A stretch of 64,000 nucleotides of DNA from Thermothelomyces thermophilus ATCC 42464. Taxonomy: Eukaryota > Ascomycota > Sordariomycetes > Sordariales > Chaetomiaceae. The translations under genes were made by a program, and so were the position numbers. Under the pieces are notes generated by a model. The model was given only the letters and a program-made list of their open reading frames with translations, was not told the DNA's origin and ran no database searches. The DNA lies in assembly GCF_000226095.1 (NCBI RefSeq), contig NC_016475.1, forward strand, positions 3,844,001 to 3,908,000, given 5' to 3'. This document shows positions 10,658 to 23,290 of this stretch, piece by piece; the stretch's first letter is position 1, and each line of letters begins with the position of its first letter.

Positions 10658-13600
10658 CGACCATATAGCGGCGAGTGGTAGCGTAGTATAGGAGGAACTG
10701 GCGTAAAAGACTACTATATCGAGACCTTCCGGCAGAAACATAGGAAATCGCCGTAATCTTTAGACGACGGTAGCAAGACAAGCGATTATAGATAATAGCA
10801 TAATAGAAACAGCACGAAATACTCGTACTAGTAGATAGTAGAGTAGAGATAAACTTAATTTTGCCGACACTTATAAATTAGCTACAGATACCCTAGAGAA
10901 TAAAGCAGAAGTATAGCATAGTCAAAGGGCCATTTCCGATATAATAGGTATATAGGGAGACCGAACCGATCGACATCACTATAGCAGGGAAGACTATAAT
11001 AGTCGTATTTAGCATCGTAAATATAGGTAACGATAAAGACATAATATTAGGATTACTATAGTATAAAGACTATAACCTGGACATTAGCTAGAAGAATAGT
11101 AGCTACCTATAACCCCGAACGGAGTTATATTTGACTAGTGAGATAGAAAGTACGCAAGGATCGTAAGCAGACAATACTCAGGGGAAGGTATATCCTACGG
11201 ATCTACTATAAGAGATAGACAGTAGTAGGCAGACCACTACAGACTCTAGAAAAAGCAGTATAACGACACTAACGTTACGACAGGAGGAACGAGCTAAACC
11301 GCCAATAGCTATTCTTTCCGTTAATAAATACGGAGCACTATAACTAGAGTAGTAGGTTAAGATAGGAGAAATCACTAGCATCGCTATAGACGGAACCAAG
11401 TTCGTATACTATTAGAAAATCGAGAAACGAGACAAGACTAGGAAAGTACTAAAGGAATACAAAGGATACCTAGCATTCGAACCGAAGCATCTAGAAGGAT
11501 TACCAGAGCACGGCCTATAGGATCACGAGATCAAGCTCAAGGAAGGAGTATAACTAAAGTTCTTTAAGATTTACTATACAAGCTAGACATAGAACAAAGA
11601 ACTTAAGCGATACTTAGAGGAGAACCTTCGAAGAGGATATATCTGCCTGTCGACATCGTTAGCAGGCTACCTAATCCTGTTTGTGCCTAAGAAAGACAGA
11701 AAGCTATGGTTATACGTTGACTATTGGTAACTTAACGAACAGACCGTGAAAAACCGATACCTGTTACCGCTAATCTTACGGCTCCGAGATTAGTTAGCAG
11801 GAGCCTAATATTTTACGTATCTTGACTTACTATCGGCCTATAACTATATACAGATCAAAGAAGGCGACAAGTAGAAAACGGCCTTTAGGATACCCTATAG
11901 CCACTACGAGTACCTTGTCATGCCATTTAGACTTACAAACACGCCGGTAACGTTTTAAGCCCTGATTGATTAAGCTATCCGATCCTTTCTTAACAAATTT
12001 GTAGTATATTATCTTGACGATATACTTATCTTCTCCAAAATAATAGACGAACATTGGAAGTATATAAGAGTAGTGCTAGATATGCTATATATATATAAGC
12101 TATTAGTTAACAAGGAAAAGAGCAAATTCCACGTTAGGAAAACGATGTTTTTAGGATACGAGATATCCCTAGGACAAATCTAGATAGAACCTTCAAAAGT
12201 CAAAGCTATTAAGGATTAGCTACGACCGACGTTAGCTATAGAAGTATAAAGTTTCATCGGGTTTACGAACTTCTACTAGATATTTATTAGGAACTTTAGA
12301 GCAATCGTATAACCTTTATACGAACTTACTAAGAAGAACGCTAAATTTCGATAGGAAGAGTAATACAAGCAAGCATTTATATAGATCTGCGACGCCATTA
12401 CTAAAGATCTAGTACTAGTACTACCAGACCCTAAGAAGCCATTTGAGGTAGAAACGGACACTTTAGACTATGCTATTAGAGGACAATTAGGATAACGAGA
12501 CGAACAAGGGAAGCTATATCCTATAGCCTTCTTTTTAAAGAAGCTCGATAGACTATATCTTAATTATCTGATCTACGACAAGGAACTACTTGTAATTATC
12601 GAAGCTTTTAAGGAATAGCAACTATACCTTAGTAGTATAATTAAACTAGTACAAGTATATACAGATTATAAGAATTTGCGATACTTTACGACTACGAAGG
12701 AGCTTAACGGACGATAAATACGATAGGCACAATTCCTTACAGAATTTAATTTTAAGATCTGCTACAAGAAGGGCAAAGAGAACGTACAAGCGGACGCCTT
12801 AAGCTAATAAACGGATTATATAGAAGGATAAACGGAAATAATGCTACCATTATTCAAGGAACGAATAGATAGAATACTATATTATAAAACGTAGACACCT
12901 ATAAAAGACGATCTACTCGACTCGTTCCTAGAATGTTACGCAATCTTTCGAGAAGAAAGGATCAACAAGGCATAGTATCAAGTAACACCCGGACCAATAG
13001 TACCTAATGAAGTGAAAGAAAAAGACGGGAAACTCTAGTACCAAGGCAAAGCGTATATCCATAACAAAGATCAACAGCTGCGAATGATTTAAGAACTCTA
13101 CGAGTCGAAACTCGGAGGATATAAAGGAGTCACGAAGACTGTCGCACAAGTCAAGAAACACTACGACTTTCTATAGTTAACGATACGAGTTAAGGAAGTC
13201 ATACAGAGCTACGACATCTATAATCGAAGCAAAACAGCACGATACAAGCCGTATAGGCTACTTTAGCCACTACTAATAGCTAACAAACTATAGAGTTTAG
13301 TTACAATAGACTTTATTACAAAGCTACTAGAATCTAAGGATATAGCTATAGGGGTAATCTATAATAGTATTCTTACTATAGTAGATTACCTAACTAAATA
13401 GGCATACTTCTTTCCCTATAAGGAGTCCTAGATAGCTAAACAGCTAGTAGATGTGATCTATCGGCAAGTCGCATTAGTGTATGCTTGACCATAGGAATAG
13501 ATTACCGACAGAGACACTAAGTTCGTATTAAAGTTCTAGTAAGCGTTAATGCAACGATTAGGCGTTAATAGCAAGCTATTAACGGCATATTACCTACAGA

Positions 13601-14460
13601 CTGACGGACAAACAGAGTAACTAAACCAAGTTATTAAGCAGTACCTCTACTCTTACGTTAACTATTAGCAAGACGACTAGGTCATACTATTACCAATAGT
13701 ATAACTCGCTTATAACATGATGCTAACGGAAACGACCAAAGTCATACTATTCTTCGCGAACTATAGATATAAAGCAGACCTTAGGCAAGGACCAGAGGTC
13801 ACAGTGCCGAGAGCAGCAGTCAAAGCGGAACAAATGTACGTACTACATAAGAAGCTTAAAAACGAACTTAAGTTTGTCAGAACCAGAATAAAGAACTACT
13901 ACTACAAATATAGGCTTAAGGGACCTTGCCTAGAGAGGGGAGATAAAGTCTATCTAGTTATACGAAACTTATAAACCAAACGACCAAGTACAAAGCTAGA
14001 CTTTAAGAAGGTTAGACCCTTTATTATTAAAGAACGAATTTCGACATCTAACTATTGACTATCGTTACCGTCATCTATACGACTACAGACAGATGTTTTT
14101 CATATTTCACTTCTCGAACTAGCACCGAAAAACGCTAAGGTTGCTACACACACCGAAGTAGAGGACGAAGAGGAAGAATAGGACGTCAAAGAAATTCTAG
14201 ATTTACGTATCATTAACGGGGAACTATAGTACCTAGTTAAGTAGCTCGATTTTAGACTAGAAGATAACTTATAAAAACTAGTCAAGAATTTAAACTACCT
14301 TAAGAAACTAGAATAGTTCTATCGTCAGAACCCGGATCGACTGTAGGCACTAGCTTAGACAAAACAGCCAAGTCAGCCTCCGACAAATCCAGGCCTAAAG
14401 AGGACTAGTCAAATGGGATGCCAGCACCCTAAGACTATACGTTACTAATAATATGTGCCT
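10658..14460 (+). pseudogene. pol of element 2: protease-RT-RNase H-integrase-chromodomain (RIP-degenerate)
   Basis: One continuous frame, -1 relative to gag. Landmarks: retropepsin active site at 10834-10848 (Asp-Ser-Arg, where Gly GGA became AGA); RT with YYLDDILIFS at 12007-12036; RNase H around 12446-12490 (Glu-Thr-Asp...Asp-Tyr-Ala); integrase zinc-binding region about 13085-13270 (GHxG position reads Gly-Tyr); catalytic segment with Thr-Ile-Asp-Phe-Ile-Thr (about 13303-13320), Thr-Asp-Arg-Asp (about 13501-13512) and the Glu-containing motif near 13610; chromodomain 14182-14345. The end of the frame is uncertain because RIP stops are frequent. No large indels relative to the other copies. 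Confidence 0.88.
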
Positions 14461-14942
14461 TGGAATCCTATAACCTCTGTTCTTCTACCTCTATTTCCTC
14501 TAGAGACTATATACCTCGACGAAAAAGCTCGGAACCTTACTCCTTTAAGAAACGTTTCTAGCGACAAAGACAAGCTAATCGACTAATAGCTATCTAAAGT
14601 TAAGTTTAAAGAACGAAAAGGGCCTCTTTAGCATCGGCCTCTTCTTATTTTATACGTTTTTATTTAGATATAATCTTCGTCACTATAAAAAGATTAGCTA
14701 CAAATATCAAGGTAATAACTAGGCTATAAATAAGCAGATACTACGTCGGAACTATTGTAAGAACGACCCCGACGTATATATTCGCTATAGCAAGAAGAGC
14801 CTAACGCCATATAATAAGCCAAGTTCCGCTTAAAACACCACAAACACAGCATGACGTCCACGCTAGAGGAGTCAATGAAAGAAGCAAGCGCGGTACACTG
14901 TTAGGATTTCGAAGATCGGCGCTTAGAGATACGATCTGCCAT
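14282..14942 (-). pseudogene. Antisense Zn2Cys6-like / coiled-coil ORF of element 2
   Basis: Minus-strand frame starting at a true ATG (complement of 14940-14942; Met-Ala-Asp-Arg-Ile-Ser-Lys-Arg-Arg). Its cysteine motif reads Cys-x2-Cys with the third, fifth and sixth positions now Tyr and the fourth next to a Cys. With RIP reversed in mind the spacing is CX2CX6CX8CX2CX6C, that of fungal Zn(II)2Cys6 domains. A branch-like CTAAT and an acceptor-like TTTTTATAG separate it from a second frame rich in Glu/Leu/Arg, ending at TGA (complement of 14282-14284), which is TAA in the other copies. All internal stops are TAG/TAA at glutamine-type positions. Length 661 b as in elements 1 and 3. The sense strand is also partly open here, but only the antisense motif is shared with the diverged subfamilies. 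Confidence 0.62.
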
Positions 14943-15068
14943 CTTATTAGCCACTAGCAGTATAGAAAAAGGGGAAAACTACAAGGTATACGTGGAAAAG
15001 GATATTAGCGCTATTTAAAACGACCTAAAGAGGGCTTTCAGGTCGAAAGCCTTAGAGGGAGGGCATCA

Positions 15069-15495
15069 TGTCACAGAAATATATATATAGCTACTGCCTA
15101 GGCCACTAACACAAACAGGCTAATCAAGCCAAAGAATAATAGACCAATTAGGACAGGATTACACTTGGCAAGAAATGATCCTAGCAGAGGATCACTAGCT
15201 TACGACGTGAGCTAGGTAAGCTAGTATAGAGGATCACCACGACCGCTAGTAATCCTAGGATTATATATATATATAGATAGTCACTCGTTATAGTGGACTC
15301 TGGGAGTTTACCAGTGGTAACAATTACAATCACAGTACTCCTACCAAGCATTGCTAACTACTATAAGAGACAACTCTAAGTGTTGTTATAAACCCTTTGG
15401 CTTCACCGAATCCCTTAGATGACCTGCCTGCCTGTCCTGCTCAATCTACCTTCGTCTGAACCCTTTCAGAAGAAGTCTGAGCTAGGTTTGTCACA
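15069..15495 (+). repeat. 3' LTR of element 2 (subfamily A)
   Basis: 427 b, same length as its partner at 7942-8368. It starts TGTCACAG right after the polypurine tract (15055-15068) and ends TTTGTCACA before the AGAAA duplication. Differences from the partner are largely C/T and G/A. Confidence 0.94.
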
Positions 15496-15500
15496 AGAAA

Positions 15501-18500
15501 CCATTAACGCCCGTGTAGCGGCGAGTAGTAGTATAGTATAGGAGGAACTAGTATAAGAGACTATTATATTAGGACCTCCTAGTAGAAATATAGGAAATCG
15601 CTATAATCTTTAGACGATGGCGGCAAGATAAGCGACTATAGATAATAGTATAATAGAAATAGTATAAAATGCTTATACTAATAGATAGTAGAGCAGAGAT
15701 AAACCTGATTTTGCTAATACTTATAAATTAGCTATAAATACCCTAGAGAATAAAGCGGAAGTATAATATAGTTAAAGGGCTATTTCTAATATAATAGGTA
15801 TATAGGGAGACTAAACTAATCGATATTACTATAGTAAAGAAGACTATAGTAATTATATTTAGTATCGTAAATATAGGTAGTAATAAAGATATAATATTAG
15901 AGTTACTATAATATAAAGATTATAACCTAGACATTAGCTAGAAGAATAATAGCTACTTATAACCCTGAATAGAGTTATATTTAACTAGCAAGATAAGGAG
16001 TATATAAGGATCGCAAGCAGATAATACTTAAGGGAAGGCATATCCTATAGATCTACTATAAGAGACAAGCAATAGTAGGCAGACCACTATGGACTCTAGA
16101 AGAAGTAATATAACAATACCGACGTTACAACAAGAGGAACGAGCTAAACCGCTAATAGCTATTCTCTCCGTTGACAAATACAGAGCACTATAATTAGAGT
16201 AGTAAGTTAAGACAGGAGAAATCGCTAGCATCGCTATAGACGGAACCAAGTTCGTATACTATTAGAAAACCGAGAAACGAGACAAGACTAGGAAAGTACC
16301 GAAGGAATACGAAAGACACCTAGCATTCGAACCAAAACATCCAGAAGGACTACCAGAACACGGCCTATAGGATTACGAGATTAAGCTTAAAGAAGGAGTA
16401 TAACTAAAGTTCTTTAAGATTTACTATATAAGCTAGACATAGAACAAAGAACTTAAGCGATATTTAGGGGAGAATCTTTAAAGAGGATATATCTACCTAT
16501 CGACATTGCTAGCAGGCTACCTAATCCTATTTATGCCTAAGAAAGACGGAAAGCTATAGTTATACGTCGACTATTAGTAACTTAACAAATAGACTATGAA
16601 AAATCGATATCTATTACTATTAATCTTACGGCTCCGAGATTAGTTAGTAGGAGCCTAATATTTTACGCGTCTTAACTTGCTATTGACCTATAACTATATA
16701 TAGATTAAAGAAGGCGACAAGTAGAAAATAGCCTTTAGGACACCCTATAGCTACTATAAGTACCTTGTTATACTATTTAGACTTACGAATATACTGGTAA
16801 CGTTCTAAGCCCTAATTGATCAAGCTATCTAACCCTTTCTTAACAAATTTATAATATATTATCTTGACGATATACTTATCTTCTCTAAGACAATAGACAA
16901 ATACTAGAAGTATATAAAAGCAATAGTAGACGCGCTATACGTGTATAAGCTATTAGTTAATAAGGAAAAGAGCAAATTCTATATTAGGAAGATAGTCTTT
17001 TTAAGATACGAGATATCTCTAAGACAAATCTAGATAGAACCCTTAAAGGTTAAAGCTATTAAGAATTAGCTATAACTAACGTTAGTTATAGAAATATAAA
17101 GCTTTATCGGATTTATAAACTTCTACTAAATATTTATTAGGAACTTTAGAGCGATTATATAACCTTTATACAAACTTACTAAGAAGAATGCTAAATTCTA
17201 ATAAGAAGAGTAATATAAGTAAGCATTCATATAGATCTATAATGCTATTACTAAAGATCTAATACTAGTACTACTAGACCCTAAGAAGCCATTTAAGGTA
17301 GAAACGGACGCTTTAGACTATGCTATCGGAGGACAATTAGGATAACGAGACAGACAAGGGAAGCTATATCCTATAGCCTTCTTTTTAAAGAAGCTCGATA
17401 GACTACGTCTTAATTATCTGATCTACGATAAGGAACTACTTGCGATTATCGAAGCTTTCAAGGAATGGTAACTATACCTTAGTAGTACAATTAAACTAAT
17501 ATAAGTATATATAGATTATAAGAACCTATAATATTTTATAATGATAAAGGAGCTTAACAGACGACAAATACGATAGGTAGAATTCCTTGTAGAATTCAAT
17601 TTTGAGATCTACTATAAGAAAGGTAAAGAGAACGTATAAGCAGATACTTTAAGCCGACAAACAGATTATATAAAAGGACAAACAGGAACAATACTACTAT
17701 TATTTAAGGAACGAACAGACAGAACGCTATATTATAAAACGTAGATACCCGTAGAAGATAACTTACTTGACTCGTTCCTAGAATATTACATAATCTTTCG
17801 AGAAGAAAGGATTAACAAAGCATAGTATCAAGTAGTACCTGGACTACTAATACCTAATAGAGTAGAAGAAAGAGATAGGAAACTCTAGTACCGAGGCAAA
17901 GTATATATCTATAACTAGGATCAACAGCTATAGATGATTTAAGAACTCTATAAATCGAAACTCGGAGGATATAAAGGAGTTATAAAGACTATCGCACAAG
18001 TCAAGAAACACTACGACTTTCCATAGTTAACGGCACGAGTTAAGAAAGTTATATAGAACTATAATATCCATAATTGAAGCAAAACGGCATAATACAAACC
18101 GTATAGGCTACTTTAGCTACTACTAATAGCTAACAAACTATAGAGCTTGGTTACGATAGACTTCATTATAAAGCTACTAGAATCTAAGGATATAGCTATA
18201 GGAGTAACCTATAATAATATTCTTACTATAGTAGATCGCCTAACTAAATAGGTATACTTCTTTCCCTATAAGGAGTCCTAGATAGCTAAATAGCTAATAG
18301 ATATAATCTATTGGCAAGTTATATTAGTATATACTTAGCCGTAAGAATAGATCACCAATAGAGACATTAAGTTCATATTAAAGTTCTAGCAAGCGTTAAT
18401 ATAATGATTAGGCATTAATAGCAAGCTATTAATAGCATATTACCCGTAGACTAACAGACAAACGGAGCGACTAAACCAAGTTATTAAGTAATACCTCTAC

Positions 18501-19290
18501 TCTTATATTAACTACTAGCAAGACGACTAGGTCATACTATTGCCAACAGTACAACTCGCTTACAATATAATACTAATAGAAACAACCAAAGTTACACTAT
18601 TCTTCGCGAACTATAGATATAAAGTAGACCTTAGGCAAGGACTAGAGGTTACAGTGCCAAGAGTAGTAGTCAAAGTAAAATAAATATATACATTATATAA
18701 GAAGCTTAAAAAGGAACTCGAGTTTGTCAAGACTAGAATAAAGAACTATTATAATAAACATAGGCTTAAGGGACCTTGCCTAGAGAGGGGAGACAAAGTC
18801 TACTTAATTATATAAAACCTACAAACTAAACGACCAAGCATAAAGCTAGACTTTAAAAAGGTCGGACCTTTTGTTATTAAAGAACGAATTTCGACATCTA
18901 ACTACTAACTATTATTACCATTATCTATATAACTATAGATAGATATTTTTCATATTTTGCTTCTCAAACCAGCACTAAAAAACGTTAAGGTTACTATATA
19001 TATCAAAGCAAAAGACAAGGAAGAAGAATAGGACGTTAAAGAAATTCTAGATTTATATATTATCAATAGAGAACTATAGTATCTAGTTAAATAGCTTGAT
19101 TTTAGACTAGAGGACAACTTATAGGAACTAGTTAAGAACTTAAACTACCCTAAGAAACTAGAACAGTTCTATTAGTAAAACCTAGATTAACTATAGACAC
19201 TAGCTTAGACAAAACAGCCAAGTCGGCCTCTGACAAATCTAGGCCTAAAGAAGACTAGTCAAATAGGACGTTAGCACCCTAAGACTATAT
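15501..19290 (+). pseudogene. gag end and pol of element 3 (RIP-degenerate)
   Basis: Continues the interrupted gag-pol: protease region near 15690, RT YLDD at about 16858-16888 (TATTATCTTGACGAT), RNase H near 17300, integrase 17930-18500, chromodomain near 19035-19200. It is more heavily converted to T/A than element 2, as expected for an older layer. No catalytic frame survives. Confidence 0.85.
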
Positions 19291-19792
19291 ATCACTAATA
19301 ACGTATACCTCGGAATCCTACACCCTCCGTTCTTCTGCTTCTATTTCCTCTAGAGACTATATACCTCGACAAAACAACTCGGAACCCTGCTCCTTTAAGA
19401 AACGTTTCTAGCGACAAAGACAAGCTAATCGACTAATAGCCGTCTAAAGTTAAGTCTAAAGAACGAAAAGGGCCTCTTTAGCATTAGCCTCTTCTTGTTC
19501 TATATATTTTTATTTAGATATAATCTTCGTTACTATAAAAGATTAGCTATAAATATTAAGGCAACAAACTAGGTTACAAATAAGCAGACACTATATCGGA
19601 ACCATTGTAAGAACGACCCTAACGTACGTACTCGCTATAGCAAGAAGAGCCTAACGCTATATAATAAGCTAAGTTCCGCTTAAAACACTATAAACATAGT
19701 ATGACGTCTACGCTAGAAGAATTAATAAAAGAAGCAAGCGCGGCGCGCTGTTAGGATTTCGAAGATCGGCGCTTAGAGATACGATCTACTAT
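19132..19792 (-). pseudogene. Antisense Zn2Cys6-like / coiled-coil ORF of element 3
   Basis: The equivalent of 14282-14942, again 661 b from the start position (ATG changed to ATA at the complement of 19790-19792) to a stop TAA (complement of 19132-19134). It has one extra T near 19570 compensated elsewhere. The Glu/Leu-rich second part (for example Glu-Glu-Ala-Asn-Ala-Lys-Glu) is preserved in frame. Confidence 0.55.
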
Positions 19793-19918
19793 CTTATTAG
19801 CTACTAGTAATACGGAAAAAGGGAAAAATTACAAGGTATATATAGAAAAGAATATTAGCATTATTTAAAACGACCTAAAGAGGGCTTTTAGGTCGAAAGC
19901 CTTGGAAGGAGGGCATTA

Positions 19919-20326
19919 TATCACGGAAATATATATATAGATACTGCCTAATTAAGCTGAAGGAATGATAGACTAATCAGGATAGGATTACACTTAGTAA
20001 GAAATGATCCTAGCAGAGGATCACTAGCTTACGACATAAGCTAGGTAAGCTAGTATAGAGGATTACTACGACTACTAATGATCCTAGGATTATATATATA
20101 TATATAAATAGTCACTCGTTACGGTGGACTTTGAGAGTTCACTAGTGATAGTAACTTACAATTATAGTACTTATACTAAGCATCGCTGACTACTGTGAGA
20201 GATAACTCTAATGTTGTTATGAACCCTTTGGCTTTACTAAATTCCTTAGACGACCTATACGCTTGTCCCGCTTTAACTACCTTTGTCTAAACCCTTTTAG
20301 AAGAAGTCTAAGTTAGGTTCGTTATA
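19919..20326 (+). repeat. 3' LTR of element 3 (subfamily A, 408 b with internal deletion)
   Basis: Starts TATCACGG (ancestral TGTCACGG) after GGAAGGAGGGCATTA and ends TTCGTTATA at 20326. Relative to element 2 it lacks about 22 b near 19950, between two short GCCTA/GGCTA repeats. The self-priming motif AGTGATAGTAAC is at 20144-20155. Confidence 0.88.
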
Positions 20327-23290
20327 TTCTTGCCTAACTAGGACAATATTATAGCTATTATAGTTAGTAATAAGTTCTTTATAGCCCTAGATACCTTAGG
20401 ATTCTTCTACTAATTACTAGTTACTAAAGAGTATAGTAATTATATAGTAGTTATAAGCTACTATAGCCTAGAGAAATCTAATATAGTGCTTATAGGTCTT
20501 AAAAATATACCTATATTTATATAATGCTATATAGATAGACTTTTCCTTAAATATTACTATTTTATTAGAGTATATATCGATAGTATTATTATCTTTAGCA
20601 AAACAGAGGAGGAATACCTGGAATATCCATATACCGTCTATAAAATCCTTAATAAGGCCTATATCTATATTAGCGCTACTAAATCCTTTATAGGATACCT
20701 AGCTATGAGACTCCTTAGGTATATCGTAAATGGCAAAGGCATTGCCAAAACTAACGACTATATTGCTATCTTTAAGAAGCTAAAGTTCCTAGATACTCTT
20801 AATAGCTTAGAGCACTACCTTAGGATAGTCAGATAGCTTAGGAAAGGTATTCTATAGTTTGACGCCAAAGCAAGGCCACTCTAAGCCTAGAAGACGGCAC
20901 TAATAATAGCAGCCCGGAAGGAAGGAAAATTAAACCTTAGGAAAGCTAAACGTACCCGGAAAGCGGTCATATCTACCGTCAAATTCACTCTAACCAAGGA
21001 AGAACTCGAGTTATTCTAACTGCTATAGGAGCACCTATATAACTAGGAGTTTCTCTATTACCATTACCTAGAAAAGCTACTATTCCTAAAGTTAGATGCC
21101 TACTATGACGGCTATAGCGTTATTACCTTTTAACTTAAGGGCGACTAGGATAAAGAGAAAATTCCTAGTAGGGATATTCCTATAAGCGAGGTATAGCCTA
21201 TCCTGTTTATATTACGAGCGACTACTAATATGGAAAAACGCTATAGATCTACTAAGGCAGAGATTACTATGCTTATCTAGATAATTAGGAAGCTTAGAAA
21301 GATAGTCTAATTAAATAGATATCCGGTTAATGTCCTTACTAACTACGCTCCTATAAAAGGGATTATAAAGTATATATCCCTAACTACGATAGATTTGGCT
21401 AAGGCTAACCTTAAGCTAGCTAACGCCGCCAATTACCTATCTAGATTTAACCTTAACATCTTCTATATTCTAGGAACCTTAAATGTCATACCTAACGTAC
21501 TATTAAGACTGCCTATATAGGAATAGGAGGATCTAAAGGTTAAAGATAGTCTAGCTAACAAACTTAGAGATATTTAGAACAAGTACTAGGATAAGGATAT
21601 CTTTATAGCAGATACGACTATTATAGAACCGGTGCTTAGTGACGAGTTTAAGGCTAGGATCATTACTAGCTATCCTAAGGACTGTAAATATAGACCTATC
21701 TACTATATACTCTACGAAAGCGAGAAAGACCTAGTTAGAAATGACTAGAACAGGATTAGGAAACGTAGACGACCAAAACTGCCTATAGGACCGTTCGAAT
21801 TGACGAATAGGCTACTTTTCTATATCGACTTCGATAGTACTAGGAGACTTTGCCTACCGGAAAGCTACGTTAACCTAATCCTTTAAATCGTTTATAATAA
21901 TATATACTATTTCAGTGAAAATAAGATAATGAACGAGCTTATAGCTATCTATTTCTATAAGAAGGCTTAGAAAGCTTCAAAGTTCGTATAGCACTACAAG
22001 GTATACTAGGCAAACTTGACTAACTAGAACCTATTACTAGGAGAACTCTAGCCAATTTAGACCTAGCTAACACTATATTATATAGTAGCTATAGACTTTA
22101 TTACTCACTTACCGCCGATACTGACCGTCGGGACCTTCTAATTACTTAAAGGCTATACCCTAGTAGATATGCTCTATACTATAATATACAAGTTTAGTAA
22201 GAAGAAGCTACTAGTGGCAGGTCGACAGATATATACCGCCAAAGAATAGGCAACCGTACTTCTAAGGATCTAGATGTTCACTAACTAGGGTATACCTGCC
22301 TAGATTATTAGTAATCGTAACCTTAAGTTTATATCTAACCTATAGAAGGAAATATTCTCACTACTAGGAACCAAGCTATCATTTTCTATAGCCTACTACC
22401 TATAGACCGATAGCTAGTCCGAACGAATAAACTAGACTATAGAAATCGTACTTAGAATAAACTTTATAGCTAATTCTGACCACTTATAGGTCAAGATCCT
22501 CCTTACCCTATAGTACTACCTTAATAATACCCTAGTTACTAGTATTAGAATGTCACTAAATGAGCTAGTATATAGGTTTAAGCTACACTTAGTCCTAGAT
22601 ATCCTTAGTAAGAGGACCACTAAATCTAGTAGATAGGAAGCTTTAGAAATCTTATATAAGTAATACCAGGCCGAAGCTAGTAAAATGATCGACCAAGCTA
22701 TAGCTATAGCCAAGTTACGGTATAACTAGAGATATATACCTACTGAATTTAAGGTTAGAAATACCATCTAGCTATATTTATATAAAGGCTACCACCTCCC
22801 TAATAAACCTAATAAGAAGTGGTTAGCCTAGAGGGTAGGACCATTTAAGATTAAACGGAGGGTAGGAAAACTAGTATACAAGTTAGATTTTCCCAAATCC
22901 TAGAAAGTCCACCTAGTCGTATCCGTTGCCTAGCTCTACCATATTAAACAAGGTCCCGATCCGTTCAAAAGGACCGCTCCCCTACCGTAGCTAATTCTAG
23001 TCGACGGCAAGGAATACTAGAAGATTGAGAAGATCGTCGACTATCGGGTACGTAGAAAGAAGCGCCCGAAGGTAGAATACCTTGTCCGTTAGCTTATTAG
23101 ATTCGATATAAAGGACGATTAGTAGCTTTTAAAAAGCGAACTCGAAGCTATAGCTAGCGAACTAATCTGGGAATACGAGAATCGCCGCTAGATTTAACCG
23201 CTACCTAGAAGAAAACGAGGCCAGCTACCTAAGCAGAAGGGCTAAGGCATCATTTCTGGCTAGGAAGAGGCCAAATAGCGCCTAGGGGGT
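20327..23290 (+). pseudogene. Element 4: pol remnant of a different Gypsy-like retrotransposon (RT-RNase H-integrase-chromodomain)
   Basis: This frame is not homologous at the DNA level to elements 1-3, 5 and 6. It begins inside RT (5' part displaced by element 3), with Tyr-Ile-Asp-Ser-Ile-Ile-Ile-Phe-Ser (about 20566-20592) in place of the YxDD block; the second Asp position reads Ser. RNase H-like sequence follows, then a long integrase (Ile-Ser-Asn-Arg near 22307, Thr-Asp-Ser-x-Ser-Glu-Arg near 22398-22420) and a chromodomain-like segment (Glu-Lys-Ile-Val-Asp-Tyr-Arg-Val-Arg-Arg near 23025-23060, Glu-Tyr-Leu-Val-Arg after it). TAG codons replace glutamine codons throughout. A purine run CTAGGGGGTATATA at about 23284-23296 may be its polypurine tract and LTR start. 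Confidence 0.75.

Larger units (their letters stand above)
7942..15495 (+). mobile_element. Element 2: complete Ty3/Gypsy chromovirus, 7554 b, with 5-b target duplication
   Basis: A structurally complete LTR retrotransposon: 427-b LTRs at 7942-8368 and 15069-15495, a putative self-priming site at 8370-8381, gag 8435-10657, pol in another frame to about 14460, antisense ORF 14942-14282, and polypurine tract GAGGGAGGGCATCA at 15055-15068. The flanking AGAAA (7937-7941 and 15496-15500) is a perfect 5-b duplication. It is inserted in element 3. Identical LTR lengths and the absence of large indels suggest a fairly recent insertion that was inactivated by RIP rather than by slow decay. Confidence 0.96.
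7244..20326 (+). mobile_element. Element 3: Gypsy chromovirus interrupted by elements 1 and 2
   Basis: An outer copy of the same family, present as 7244-7941 (late gag) and 15501-20326 (end of gag, pol, 3' UTR, 3' LTR). The two pieces join exactly where other copies are continuous: 7941 ends in GGCCTAGAAA and 15501 resumes with CCATTAACGCC. Element 2 lies between with AGAAA on both sides. Its 5' part (5' LTR and early gag) is beyond the inserted element 1 and outside the window. Its own target duplication should be TTCTT (20327-20331) because the flanking DNA after the 3' LTR is a different retroelement. Confidence 0.9.

Noticed and set aside
11178-11399. Minus-strand 73-codon Ser/Leu-rich frame (equivalents at 3786, 16028, 27025)
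   Set aside because: Antisense shadow of the protease-RT linker in every copy. It shows no coherent protein features, in contrast to the antisense gene near the 3' LTR.
14390-15055. Sense-strand frame continuing after the chromodomain
   Set aside because: Partly open (for example a Glu/Lys-rich stretch near 14860-15050), but it has no counterpart in subfamilies B and C, while the antisense cysteine motif does.
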